The notes: generated by a model from the sequence alone, not told the origin. A stretch of 43,806 nucleotides of DNA from Rhodospirillales bacterium (GCA_009885795.1 VFKA01000048.1:1-43806); one strand, 5' to 3'; positions 8,256 through 16,354 are shown, counted from the first letter of the stretch. Translations and numbers: made by a program.

Positions 8256-9315
8256 GGCCAAAACGACAATCAACACCGAAACCATCGAGATCACGCCGGA
8301 AATCCTGGCGCTGATCGCCGAGATCGACGAGTTCAAGGGCGCGTGGCGCGCGCTTGGCACCCTCGCGCCCGATCGCCTGTCCGCTCTGCGGCGTGTCGCC
8401 ACCATCGAGAGCATCGGCTCCTCGACACGCATCGAGGGAAGCAAACTGTCCGACCGCGAGGTCGAGCGGCTGCTTGCGAGATTGGAGATCAAGTCCTTCG
8501 CCACCCGCGACGAGCAGGAAGTGGCCGGTTATGCCGAGGCGATGGACCTGGTGTTCCGGTCGTGGAGCGACATCGCCATCACCGAGAACCACATCAAGCA
8601 ATTGCACCGCGACCTCCTCGTCTACAGCGAGAAGGACGCCTGGCATCGTGGGAGCTACAAGACATCGCCGAACACCGTCGCGGCCTTCGACGAGGCCGGG
8701 CGGCGGATCGGCATCGTCTTCGAGCCGGCGACGCCGTTCGATACGCCGCGCCTGATGTCCGAACTTCTGGCCTGGCTCGCCCAGGCCCGCGAGCAACATC
8801 GATGGCATCCGCTGCTCGTCCTCGGCGTGTTCATCGTTGTGTTCCTCGAGATCCACCCCTTTCAGGACGGCAATGGGCGGCTCAGCCGGATCCTGACCAC
8901 CTTGCTGCTTCTGCGGGCCGGATACGCCTACGTGCCGTACAGCTCGCTCGAAAGCGTCATCGAGCAAAACAAGGAAGGTTACTATCTCGCGTTGCGCCGG
9001 ACGCAGGGCACCATCCGCGCCAAGGATCCGGACTGGCAGCCCTGGCTGCTGTTTTTCCTACGCGCCTTGCGGCGGCAGATGAAGCTGCTGGCCGAGAAGA
9101 TCGATCGCGAGAAGCTGGTGCTTGCGGACTTGCCCGCTCTTTCGTTGCGTATCCTGGAGCATGCCCGCGAGCATGGGCGCGTCGGCATCGGCGAGATGAT
9201 CAAGCTGACGGGCGCCAGCCGCAACACGCTGAAGGAACATTTTCGGCGCCTGGTCGAACGCGGTCATCTGAGCCGGCATGGCGGCGGGCGAACGACATGG
9301 TATGCGTTGCCGTGA
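8248..9315 (+). CDS. Fic-family AMPylase-type protein with N-terminal inhibitory motif and C-terminal winged helix
   Basis: Fic proteins usually transfer AMP (or another nucleotide moiety) to a hydroxyl side chain on a target protein. The catalytic motif HPFQDGNGR (about residues 203-211) is complete: His as base, Asp, and the Gly-Asn-Gly-Arg anion hole. The inhibitory motif SxxxEG appears near the N-terminus (STRIEG, about residues 59-64), so this is a class II, self-inhibited Fic. The C-terminus (about residues 295-355) forms a winged helix-turn-helix (MIKLTGASRNTLKEHFRRLV, then RTTWYALP), as in stand-alone Fic regulators. TTG 8248 or GTG 8254 could be the start; no good ribosome site distinguishes them. 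No antitoxin gene is adjacent. The target is unknown. Confidence 0.88.
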   Translation: MGVAKTTINTETIEITPEILALIAEIDEFKGAWRALGTLAPDRLSALRRVATIESIGSSTRIEGSKLSDREVERLLARLEIKSFATRDEQEVAGYAEAMDLVFRSWSDIAITENHIKQLHRDLLVYSEKDAWHRGSYKTSPNTVAAFDEAGRRIGIVFEPATPFDTPRLMSELLAWLAQAREQHRWHPLLVLGVFIVVFLEIHPFQDGNGRLSRILTTLLLLRAGYAYVPYSSLESVIEQNKEGYYLALRRTQGTIRAKDPDWQPWLLFFLRALRRQMKLLAEKIDREKLVLADLPALSLRILEHAREHGRVGIGEMIKLTGASRNTLKEHFRRLVERGHLSRHGGGRTTWYALP

Positions 9316-9531
9316 CGGTGGATCGTCGCCTCTGCCTTCGGGGGTGAGGCGGCAAGTGGAGGTTCCGCTCCAGCCCAAACTGTCGTCGCAGGATTAACCT
9401 TGGATTTATGGATCAACGCTACATGATTGCGAGCATGATGAAATGCTGGATCGCATGCCAACTTGAACGGTTGGTCGGTCGGAATCCGGCCGTGGCTCTG
9501 TTGGGGCCACGCTAGTCAGGCATCCAAAAAT

Positions 9532-9551
9532 GGGGTCAGGTCTATGACCCC
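9532..9551. repeat. Small perfect inverted repeat GGGGTCA...TGACCCC
   Basis: Seven-base arms GGGGTCA (9532-9538) and TGACCCC (9545-9551) flank a six-base loop, preceded by a run of A. It lies between the convergent Fic gene and membrane-protein gene, so it could end transcription or be a mobile-element scar. The AAAAATGGGGTCAGGTCT string resembles a dispersed motif I have seen in many proteobacterial genomes; that link is recollection and not tested. The rest of 9316-9599 holds nothing recognisable. Confidence 0.4.
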
Positions 9552-9599
9552 TTCAGCTCTATCGACATCGGCCTTGCGTGGCGCGCACCCCAGCCAACT

Positions 9600-10256
9600 C
9601 TAGCGTGTCCGGCAGAACAGCAGCAGCCCCGACATCAACACTATCAGCCCGACAACAGCCTCGGGGACGAGGCCCTGCATGAAAGCGATCTCGTCTCCGC
9701 GGACGGAAATCCCTTGCGTTGCGCGACGCGCGATCGTAAGGCGCGCGATTGCAGTGTCCCAAAGGTCCCAACTGAGCACTGTCGAAAATATCGTGATGGC
9801 AAGTGCCACAACGCCCACCGTGCGGCCGGCCGCATTGAACCGCAGAATCCCGATTCCGGCCGCCATGAGAACGACGCCGGTGGCGATTCCGATCACGCCT
9901 TGCTCCCCACCCTCGGGGATAAAGCCAATAAATGGGATCGGATGATCCCCCTCCAGCCACCTGACGGCGCTCTTCGTCCCTTCCAAGAACAGCAGCGTAC
10001 CGGCGAGCAGATTGGGCCATTGGCGCGGGATGCTGGAACCGCTCTCTTGCCGCTCAAGCCTGGCTTGGCTCAGTATCCAATCTCCAGGTGTCATTGACAG
10101 TCGCCAGACCGCAAGGCGCAGAACGACGAACACGGCAAGGTCCGCGAACCAAGGCCACTCGGCCAGTGGAAAAACCAGAAAGCGAAAGAGGAAGCTGGCG
10201 GTCAGGTAGACCAGCAAGTCCAAGTACCAAGCCAAGGCCATGAGTACATAGCGCAT
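9600..10256 (-). CDS. Multi-pass membrane protein, possibly RDD-like, function unknown
   Basis: A 218-residue hydrophobic protein. ATG 10256 is chosen because it begins right at the first membrane helix (MRYVLMALAWYLDLLVYL); the frame is open further upstream to 10349 without support. Five or so membrane segments are visible. The stretch VWRLSMTPGDWILSQARLE after helix two resembles the conserved TPGK segment of RDD-family membrane proteins, and an Asp sits in the first helix as in that family, but the match is weak. Codon use is somewhat less GC-biased than in neighbours. No partner gene is nearby. Confidence 0.6.
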   Translation of the reverse strand: MRYVLMALAWYLDLLVYLTASFLFRFLVFPLAEWPWFADLAVFVVLRLAVWRLSMTPGDWILSQARLERQESGSSIPRQWPNLLAGTLLFLEGTKSAVRWLEGDHPIPFIGFIPEGGEQGVIGIATGVVLMAAGIGILRFNAAGRTVGVVALAITIFSTVLSWDLWDTAIARLTIARRATQGISVRGDEIAFMQGLVPEAVVGLIVLMSGLLLFCRTR

Positions 10257-10399
10257 GTCGACCAGCCCCTGAATCGAGACCCGGTGCTTGGCGGAGAATG
10301 GAAAACACAGTTCTCGCCGCCCGGCCGATTCTGAGGCCGGTCTTCTCATAGCAAACAGCGCAAGGGATAAGATTCTGTAAAGCCGTCAGCCGGAGTTGG

Positions 10400-10606
10400 C
10401 TAGAGCCGCTTGCCGGGCAGCAGCGGCGCGCCTTCGAGCGTCAGGCCGTCGAAGAGGTCACTCGGGGTCATGCCTTGCCATTCGCGGCCTTGGTCCAATC
10501 CCGAAGCCTGGGCGTCGAATTCGCCGGCGGCAACCGGGACCGACCGGCTCCCGCCATTGGGATGCCTGCCAGATGCAACGTCGAAAATTGTTGACTTTTC
10601 CGACAA
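10400..10606 (-). CDS. Possible small protein, 68 residues, unidentified
   Basis: TTG 10606 with AGGA a few bases upstream opens a short frame ending MTPSDLFDGLTLEGAPLLPG plus KRL. The composition is protein-like but no family is recognised. Its start overlaps the predicted -35 region of the plus-strand promoter at 10591, which argues against it. It may be the tail of a decayed gene or spurious. Confidence 0.25.
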   Translation of the reverse strand: MSEKSTIFDVASGRHPNGGSRSVPVAAGEFDAQASGLDQGREWQGMTPSDLFDGLTLEGAPLLPGKRL

Positions 10607-10620
10607 AGTTCCTGTAATGT
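10591..10620 (+). promoter_or_regulatory. Predicted strong promoter, rrn-like
   Basis: TTGACT (10591-10596) and TAATGT (10615-10620) are separated by 18 bases; TGTAAT at 10613 gives a 16-base alternative. It lies about 10-20 bases upstream of a boxA-like element. No coding frame follows on the plus strand. Confidence 0.45.
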
Positions 10621-10630
10621 TCCCGCCTAT

Positions 10631-10830
10631 AGTTCTTTGACATCGTGAATAGAATCCCCGCGAACGGCGCCGCCGCGCACCTGCGGCCGCCGAAGGAGGA
10701 AAGCTGGTCTCTTGGTGGTGTTCCCCAACGAAAAAGTCTTCATGGGGTTGTTCCTCGAGAAAATGAAAGCTCGTTATCGAAGTTTTCGGCGAAAATCTAT
10801 GTCAGATCAAATGGTTAAGTCGTGAATATT
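10631..10830 (+). other. boxA-like antitermination motif and untranslated leader without a downstream gene
   Basis: AGTTCTTTGACA (10631-10642) matches the E. coli rrn boxA TGCTCTTTAACA at 9 of 12 positions and is even closer to the CTCTTTGACA form I associate with alphaproteobacterial rRNA leaders. About 190 bases of AT-richer, non-coding sequence follow, with no 16S gene. The 700 bases between 10257 and 10963 otherwise contain only the doubtful small frame at 10400. This could be a relict rRNA operon leader or the start of an unrecognised non-coding RNA. Confidence 0.4.
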
Positions 10831-10963
10831 GTCGTTTCCGCCACTGTCCTTGGCTTCACCCCCACCGTCGGATCCGAATTGAACCTCCGGAATATGCCCT
10901 GGGGTATTCCCTCGCAACAAACGACAGATGACAGAAGGCCGGCGTCAGAACCCTGTCTTCTGT

Positions 10964-13054
10964 CTACGCCGCCGCGACCTCCACCCGCGTGTCGTTGAAG
11001 CAGGCGCCCTCGCAGAGATCGGCCTTGAGGTCGGCGGAGACGAGCGCCGAGATGGTCTGTCCGGTCTCGCTGGTGGCGAGCCAGGCGCCCTTCTCCGAAG
11101 CGACCACCCCCGGCCGCACGGCATCGCCGATATCGAGCGCCAGCACCACCGCGCCGCGGTCGTTCCAGACGCGCACGCGCTGGCCTTGGCGTAAATCCCG
11201 CGCCGCCGCGTCGCGCGCGTGCATGATGAGCTTCATCGGCGCCTTCTCGCGGCGCAAGTTCCCAAAGGTCGACGAGACTTGGCGGTCCGAGGCCGGCGAG
11301 ATCAGGCTGAGCGGCCACGGGCCGCCGGGCGCTCCATCGGGCGAGCGCCAGCCCGCCAGCCGCGCACGCTCGCCCCAGCGCTTGGCCAGCGTCTCGGATT
11401 CGAGTTCGATCTTGCCGCTCGGCGTCGCCGGACGAACGTTGTCGAACAGCACCAGGGGCCGCCCATCCGGCGCATTCATCGCCACCGCCTTGTCGGTCGG
11501 GATCGCATGGGGCCGCCTTCCGCCAAGCCGCGGATCGGCCGGATCGATCGCATCGTCCATCAACTCGTCGTCGCTCGCCTTGAAGCAGGGCTCCGAGAAC
11601 CCGAAACGCGCGGCCAGGCGGCGGAAGATCTCGGTATTCGGCAGCGACTCGCCTAACGGCGCCAGCACCGCCTCGGCCCGCTGCAGCCAGTGATGCCCAT
11701 AGGCCGGATAGAGGTCGGGATACTCGAACTGCGTCGCCGCCGGCAGGATCACGTCGCAATGCGCCATGCTCTCGGTCATCGCCACGTCGATGCCGACCGT
11801 GAACAATTCGTCGCGGGCAAGGCCGCGCTTGATGCGGTTCTGGTCGGGATGCACGACGATCGGGTTGTGGTTGTAGATGAAGAGCGCGCGTAAAGGCGGC
11901 GCGATGTCGTCCTCCGCGAGATGGCGGCCGACGTCGTTGATGTTGAGGGTGCGCGTGCCCGGCGCCAACAGGTCCGGCCGCTGCAATTTCGCATTCGTCT
12001 TGGCGAAGGAATAACCGGCGCCGAGGATGATGCCGCCGACCGCATCGCCCTTGCGGCCCATCTTGCCGGCGAGCGCCGGCAGCGCGATGGCGGCGCGGAT
12101 GCCGCTGCCGCCGTTCCTCGTGCGCTCGAGCCCGTTGCCGATGGAAAGCACCACCGGCTCGGCTTCCGCGATCCAGGCGGCGAAGCGCCGGATGTCCAGG
12201 GCGGCGAGGCCGCACGGCCCCGCGGCCTTCTCGGCCGGCCATTCGCGGGCGCGGGCCATGAACGGCTCGTAGCCCTCGACATTCGCATCGACGAAGGCGC
12301 GGTCGATGGCGCCCATCCGCTCCAGCTCGACGGCGACGGCCCAAGCGAGCAGCACGTCGGTCGCGGGATTGAGCGCCAGGTGCAGATCGGCCTGCTCGGC
12401 GATCTTGGTGCGCAAGGGATCGACGACGACGAGTTTGGCGCCATGGCGCTTGGCGCGCGCTATGCGGCGCACCAGATGCAGGTTGGTGACGGTCGCGTTG
12501 TTGCCCCAGACGATGTTGAGCCGCGCGTGCTCTGCGAATTCCGGCGCGATGCCGGGTGCCGGCCCGTAGGTACCGGTCCAGGCCTCCGAGCGCACGCCGC
12601 CGCAGAGCGCGCGGCGATGCAGCTGGCTCGCCCCCAGCTTGTGGAAGAAGCGCATCGACATGCTGTCGCCGGCGATCATGCCATGCGGGCCGGCGTAGTT
12701 GAGCGGCATCACCGCCTGCGGCCCGAACCGCTCGATGACCGCGCCGACGCGCCCGTGCACCTCGTCCAGCGCCTGGTCCCACGAGACGCGCTCGAAGCGG
12801 CCGGCGCCCTTGGGGCCGACGCGGCGCAAGGGGTGCAACAGGCGATGGTCGCCATGGACGAAGGCGGCGGTGTCGCGCGTCACCTTGGCGCAGAGCACGC
12901 CGTCGGTGAACGGGTTCGCGTGTGAACCACGCACCGAATCGATGCGCCCCTCCACGAGCCGCACGGTCAGGCTGCAGGTGTCCGGGCAATCGAGCGTGCA
13001 CACGCTGGCCTTCTCGACAAATTGCCGGCCGGCTGTGGTCGCGCGGGTCGTCAT
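10964..13054 (-). CDS. Molybdopterin-dependent oxidoreductase (formate dehydrogenase / DMSO reductase superfamily)
   Basis: A 696-residue catalytic subunit. ATG 13054 follows a GAGGAGG site. The N-terminus has a [4Fe-4S] motif: Cys19, Cys23, Cys27 and, after the usual gap, Cys55 (CTLDCPDTC ... GVLCAKV). The molybdopterin domains follow, with Cys151 (RRALCGGV) at the position of the usual protein ligand to molybdenum. Pterin-binding stretches NIVWGNNATVTNLH and VVDPLRTKIAEQADLHLAL are present. The C-terminal molybdopterin dinucleotide-binding domain starts near residue 590. There is no Tat signal, so it should be cytoplasmic. No electron-transfer subunit, membrane anchor or FdhD is adjacent, so the redox partner and substrate are unknown. 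Confidence 0.88.
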   Translation of the reverse strand: MTTRATTAGRQFVEKASVCTLDCPDTCSLTVRLVEGRIDSVRGSHANPFTDGVLCAKVTRDTAAFVHGDHRLLHPLRRVGPKGAGRFERVSWDQALDEVHGRVGAVIERFGPQAVMPLNYAGPHGMIAGDSMSMRFFHKLGASQLHRRALCGGVRSEAWTGTYGPAPGIAPEFAEHARLNIVWGNNATVTNLHLVRRIARAKRHGAKLVVVDPLRTKIAEQADLHLALNPATDVLLAWAVAVELERMGAIDRAFVDANVEGYEPFMARAREWPAEKAAGPCGLAALDIRRFAAWIAEAEPVVLSIGNGLERTRNGGSGIRAAIALPALAGKMGRKGDAVGGIILGAGYSFAKTNAKLQRPDLLAPGTRTLNINDVGRHLAEDDIAPPLRALFIYNHNPIVVHPDQNRIKRGLARDELFTVGIDVAMTESMAHCDVILPAATQFEYPDLYPAYGHHWLQRAEAVLAPLGESLPNTEIFRRLAARFGFSEPCFKASDDELMDDAIDPADPRLGGRRPHAIPTDKAVAMNAPDGRPLVLFDNVRPATPSGKIELESETLAKRWGERARLAGWRSPDGAPGGPWPLSLISPASDRQVSSTFGNLRREKAPMKLIMHARDAAARDLRQGQRVRVWNDRGAVVLALDIGDAVRPGVVASEKGAWLATSETGQTISALVSADLKADLCEGACFNDTRVEVAAA

Positions 13055-13092
13055 GGCTCGTCCTCCTCGATCGGCGGTTCAGTACCACATTG

Positions 13093-13461
13093 TCAATCTT
13101 CGATCGGCAATCGGCGCATGCGGTAACGGGCGTCCTCGACGACGATCAGTGTACCATCGTGAAGTTCGGATTGGCGCTCGTTCAAGACCTCCAGCAAACG
13201 AGGATTGACCGAAGCGGGCGTTTCATCGTGCAGGCGGAAGATTACAACACTCGGCGATTTCTCGATGCCCAAGGCCAGCAGATCTCCGAAATCGAGATCG
13301 AAGTTCAGCACGACGCGCCCTTCGACCGCAGCCTTTTTCAGTATTTCCGGATCCGCCAGTCGCTGCAATCCCTGCTCGCGCAGATGTGCGACGTCATGGC
13401 CCCTCTCTCGCAACGCCCGGACAGTGCGCATCGAAATGCCAACGTCCGCAAGAAACTTCAT
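13093..13461 (-). CDS. DUF5615 PIN-like toxin component
   Basis: The 122-residue protein begins MKFLADVGISMRTVRALRER and has the acidic positions of the DUF5615 PIN-like fold: Asp at residue 6, Glu in the middle, and FDLDFGDLLALG. These proteins are regarded as putative ribonuclease toxins. The start overlaps the stop of the DUF433 gene by four bases (ATGA), the standard arrangement of this pair. The last residues contain RYRMRRLPIED, as in many homologues. Activity on RNA is inferred from the family. Confidence 0.85.
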   Translation of the reverse strand: MKFLADVGISMRTVRALRERGHDVAHLREQGLQRLADPEILKKAAVEGRVVLNFDLDFGDLLALGIEKSPSVVIFRLHDETPASVNPRLLEVLNERQSELHDGTLIVVEDARYRMRRLPIED

Positions 13462-13703
13462 CCGTTGGCTGTATCGAGCAGATACGTCTCTTCGCGCGCA
13501 AGAAGTGCTGCGTACCGCAGCGCCTGACGGATGTCATCGGGCTCCAGGTCGGGATGGTCCGCCAAAATGTCATCCGCCGTCATTCCATTGGCCACGAGAT
13601 TGACAACGTGGGCGACGGTGATCCGCATGCCCCGGATGCAGGCGCGCCCGCCCAAGACCTTCCCGTCGAATGTGATGCGATCCAAGCGCTTGGCTTCAGT
13701 CAT
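13458..13703 (-). CDS. DUF433 antitoxin
   Basis: An 81-residue DUF433 protein. ATG 13703 follows AAGGAGG. The family hallmark is clear: RITFDGKVLGGRACIRGMRI (about residues 8-27), then VVNLVANGMTADDILADHP and LEPDDIRQALRYAA, a helix-turn-helix-like fold. DUF433 proteins pair with DUF5615 proteins, and the paired gene follows with a four-base overlap. It probably neutralises the partner and represses the shared promoter; no palindromic operator was obvious upstream. Confidence 0.88.
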   Translation of the reverse strand: MTEAKRLDRITFDGKVLGGRACIRGMRITVAHVVNLVANGMTADDILADHPDLEPDDIRQALRYAALLAREETYLLDTANG

Positions 13704-13949
13704 CTGACCCTCCTTGGACGGCCAGTGCCAACTGCATGGCGTCCAGAAGCAACGTTCGCCTCTCCTTCCAGGATAGAGGCCCATGAGGGTGTTGGCGAGA
13801 CACAAGAATTCCGGCCCGTGTTCCCGCCCTACGGCTGCCGGCGGCCAGTTCAAGGGCGACGTTTTCGGTACCGGCATCGATAGGGCGCCATTGCCGGGTC
13901 GCGTTCCGGCTGTTACACCCGGCGGCCCCTGAATTTGGTATCATGCCCA

Positions 13950-14531
13950 ATGCTGCGACGCCTCTACGCCTGGATCATCGATCTTTCCGGCCGGCCTTAT
14001 GCCTCGTGGGTGTTGGCGGCGGTGGCGTTTGCCGAGAGCTCGTTCTTTCCGGTGCCTCCCGATGCCATGCTCGTGCCGATGGCGCTCACAAGGCCCGAAC
14101 GCGCCTGGCGGCTGGCCTTGGTCTGCACGCTGGCCTCGGTCGCGGGCGCCATCGCCGGATACGCGATCGGATACTATTTCTATGAGACCATCGGCGGGCG
14201 CATCATCGCCTTCTACGGCCACGAGCAGGACTTCGCGGCCTTCCAGTCGGCCTATGCCGAATGGGGCCTGCTGATCATTCTGGTCAAGGGGCTGACGCCC
14301 ATTCCCTTCAAGCTCGTCACCATAGCAAGCGGCCTCGCGGCCTTCGACCTGCCGACCTTCGTCCTTGCCTGCCTGGTCACGCGCGGGGGCCGGTTCTTCC
14401 TGGAGGCGATGGTCCTCAACCGGTTCGGCGAACCCATCCGCCGGTACCTGGAAAAGTACCTGACGCTCGCGGCGATGCTTTTGATCTTCCTTGTCGTTGG
14501 CGGCATCCTCGCCAGCCGGTACCTGTTCTAA
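13950..14531 (+). CDS. DedA/YqaA-family membrane protein (SNARE-associated, VTT domain)
   Basis: A 193-residue inner-membrane protein. It shows FAESSFFPVPPDAMLVPMAL near residue 30, the re-entrant loop motif of the DedA/VTT group, and the second half-motif LTPIPFKLVTIASGLA near residue 120. DedA-type proteins act in membrane lipid (undecaprenyl phosphate or phospholipid) translocation and membrane homeostasis. ATG 13950 is preferred to TTG 13935, which adds five residues, because it gives the usual YqaA N-terminus (MLRRLYAWI). It is followed after 7 bases by dsbB and is probably co-transcribed with it. Confidence 0.87.
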   Translation: MLRRLYAWIIDLSGRPYASWVLAAVAFAESSFFPVPPDAMLVPMALTRPERAWRLALVCTLASVAGAIAGYAIGYYFYETIGGRIIAFYGHEQDFAAFQSAYAEWGLLIILVKGLTPIPFKLVTIASGLAAFDLPTFVLACLVTRGGRFFLEAMVLNRFGEPIRRYLEKYLTLAAMLLIFLVVGGILASRYLF

Positions 14532-14538
14532 AGCGGAC

Positions 14539-15030
14539 ATGATCCAGCCGAAGCAAGCCTTCGTCTTCGTTATCGTGGCGGCAGCGGGCGCGCTCGGCGT
14601 GGCGTTTCTGGCGCAGTATGTCGGCGGGTTGGCGCCCTGCCCGCTCTGCCTTTACCAGCGTTACCCTTATGGCGTGGCCGTGGCGCTGGGGCTTCTTGGA
14701 TTGTTGTTGACCTCGCGGCCGAAGGCGCAAGGCCCCCTGTTGGCGCTGGCCGGCCTTGCCTTCCTGGCGACGGCCGGAATCGCTGCCTTTCACGTCGGCG
14801 TCGAGCAAGGCTGGTGGCGCGGCACGAGTTCTTGCGGCGGCGCCCCCGACGCCGCGCAGGATTTCGAGGCGTTCAAGGATCATATCCTTAACGCGCCGCT
14901 GGTGACCTGCGGCGATATCCCGTGGTCCTTGTTCGGCGTGTCGATTGCCGGATATAATTTTCTCTATGCGGCGGCCTGCGCCATCGCCGCGATGATCGTC
15001 TCCCGCCGCCTCTGGTCCGCATCCCGATGA
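14539..15030 (+). CDS. dsbB: Disulfide bond formation protein DsbB
   Basis: Membrane quinone reductase that reoxidises DsbA. It is 163 residues with four membrane helices. The redox pair CPLC lies at Cys34/Cys37 (LAPCPLCLYQRYPY), followed by the Tyr-Gln-Arg region near the quinone site. The second, periplasmic Cys pair is Cys in SSCGG and Cys in VTCGD. All catalytic cysteines are present. ATG 14539 is 7 bases after the DedA stop, and its TGA overlaps the coq7 ATG by four bases. Coupling to coq7 is functionally sensible because DsbB passes electrons to ubiquinone. Confidence 0.92.
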   Translation: MIQPKQAFVFVIVAAAGALGVAFLAQYVGGLAPCPLCLYQRYPYGVAVALGLLGLLLTSRPKAQGPLLALAGLAFLATAGIAAFHVGVEQGWWRGTSSCGGAPDAAQDFEAFKDHILNAPLVTCGDIPWSLFGVSIAGYNFLYAAACAIAAMIVSRRLWSASR

Positions 15031-15584
15031 CGAATACAACCGCCGACAGCGAAGAGTACTTGCCGGGCGATCTTTCCGGCGACGACCTCGTCCAGCGCTT
15101 CATCCGGGTGGACCACGCCGGCGAGTACGGCGCCACGCGCATCTATGACGGCCAGCTCGCGGTCCTCGGGCGAGACCCGAGCGCGCAACCCATCCGCCAC
15201 ATGGCGGCGCAGGAGGCCCAGCATCTCGCCGCCTTCGAGCGCGTCATGGTCGAACGCCGCGCCCGGCCGAGCGCGCTTCTGCCGTTGTGGGGCGCGGCCG
15301 GGTACGCGCTCGGCGCGGCGACGGCGCTTCTGGGACCCCAGGCGGCGATGGCGTGCACGCAGGCGGTCGAAGAGGTTATCGACGAGCACTATGCGCGCCA
15401 ATCCGAGCGGCTCGGCGGCGACCCGGCGCTGAAGTCCCTGGTCGATGCCTCGCGTGCCGACGAGATCGAGCACCGCGACCTGGCCCGCGCCCACGGCGCC
15501 GAGGAAGCGCCCGGCTACGGCGTTCTCACGGGCGCGATCAAGACTGGTTCCAGAATCGCCATCTGGCTGGCGGAGCGGGTGTAA
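15027..15584 (+). CDS. coq7: Demethoxyubiquinone hydroxylase Coq7 (di-iron)
   Basis: Catalyses the penultimate hydroxylation in ubiquinone synthesis. It has 185 residues with the two ferritin-like iron-binding repeats: Glu33 (HAGEYGA), Glu63 and His66 (QEAQH), then EEVIDEHY, and DEIEHRDLA. All six ligands expected in the Coq7 family are visible. It is a peripheral membrane protein with the hydrophobic segment AAGYALGAATALLGPQAAM between repeats. Its start overlaps dsbB by four bases (ATGA) and the DsbA-like gene follows after 79 bases. Confidence 0.93.
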   Translation: MTNTTADSEEYLPGDLSGDDLVQRFIRVDHAGEYGATRIYDGQLAVLGRDPSAQPIRHMAAQEAQHLAAFERVMVERRARPSALLPLWGAAGYALGAATALLGPQAAMACTQAVEEVIDEHYARQSERLGGDPALKSLVDASRADEIEHRDLARAHGAEEAPGYGVLTGAIKTGSRIAIWLAERV

Positions 15585-15663
15585 GCGGGATTCCCAACCG
15601 TTGCGGCAGCCCCCGAATCGTGCCACCAAATCGATCATGGCAAGCGGTTAGGAGCCACCGGGC

Positions 15664-16344
15664 GTGCGTAAACTGACATTGTTCGCAATCGTGGGCGCGG
15701 TCGTGGCACTGGCCGCGGGTTATGCGATCTATGCGTCGATGCAACCGCCCGCCGATGTCGCGCCGGCCGAGACCGCCACGGTTGACGCTTCGTCCGCACC
15801 CGAGCCCGCCGCCGGCGCGCCCGTCCTCTATGACGACGACAAGATCATGGGCAGCGCCGACGCGCCGGTGACGATCATCGAGTACGCTTCTCTCACCTGC
15901 CCGCATTGCGCCAACTTCCACAAGAACACTCTGCCGAAGGTGAAGGAAACCTATATCGACACGGGAAAAGTGCGCATCGTGTTTCGCGATTTCCCGCTGA
16001 ACAAGCCGGCGCTCGAAGCCGCCGCGATCGCCCATTGCATGCCGGCCGAGCGCTATTTCGCCATGCTCGACGTGCTGTTCGCGAGCCAGAACGAATGGTC
16101 GAGCCAGCCGGACCCGAAGGCCGCGCTGGTCCAGATCGGGCGGACGGCGGGGCTCGACCAGGCCAAGATCGATGCCTGCCTCTCGGACCAGGCGATGGCC
16201 GACCGCATTCTCGCGCGGAGCCAGGAGGCCCAGCAGAAATACGCCATCGAATCGACGCCGTCCTTCATCATCGGCGGCAAGACCATCGCCGGCGACCGGA
16301 GTTTCGAGAGCTTCGAGACCCTGATCAAGGAACAGCTGCCGTGA
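15664..16344 (+). CDS. DsbA-like thiol:disulfide oxidoreductase, membrane-anchored
   Basis: Periplasmic thioredoxin-fold protein of 226 residues. The start is GTG 15664, with TAGGAG about 8 bases upstream. Residues 4-25 form a signal anchor, followed by an Ala/Pro-rich linker to about residue 52. The catalytic site is CPHC (Cys79-Cys82) in EYASLTCPHCANFHK, and the cis-Pro region is STPSFIIGGKTIAGD. It is of the alphaproteobacterial DsbA-like (Com1/BdbD-type) group. Gene order with dsbB suggests it is the substrate oxidised by that protein. The smc gene starts 10 bases after its stop. Confidence 0.9.
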   Translation: MRKLTLFAIVGAVVALAAGYAIYASMQPPADVAPAETATVDASSAPEPAAGAPVLYDDDKIMGSADAPVTIIEYASLTCPHCANFHKNTLPKVKETYIDTGKVRIVFRDFPLNKPALEAAAIAHCMPAERYFAMLDVLFASQNEWSSQPDPKAALVQIGRTAGLDQAKIDACLSDQAMADRILARSQEAQQKYAIESTPSFIIGGKTIAGDRSFESFETLIKEQLP

Positions 16345-16354
16345 GCGAACGCGC

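Noticed and set aside
13696-13950. 84-residue minus-strand frame upstream of the DUF433 gene
   Set aside because: No recognisable family, overlaps the antitoxin start and its ribosome site, and the codon third positions are not GC-biased like real neighbours.
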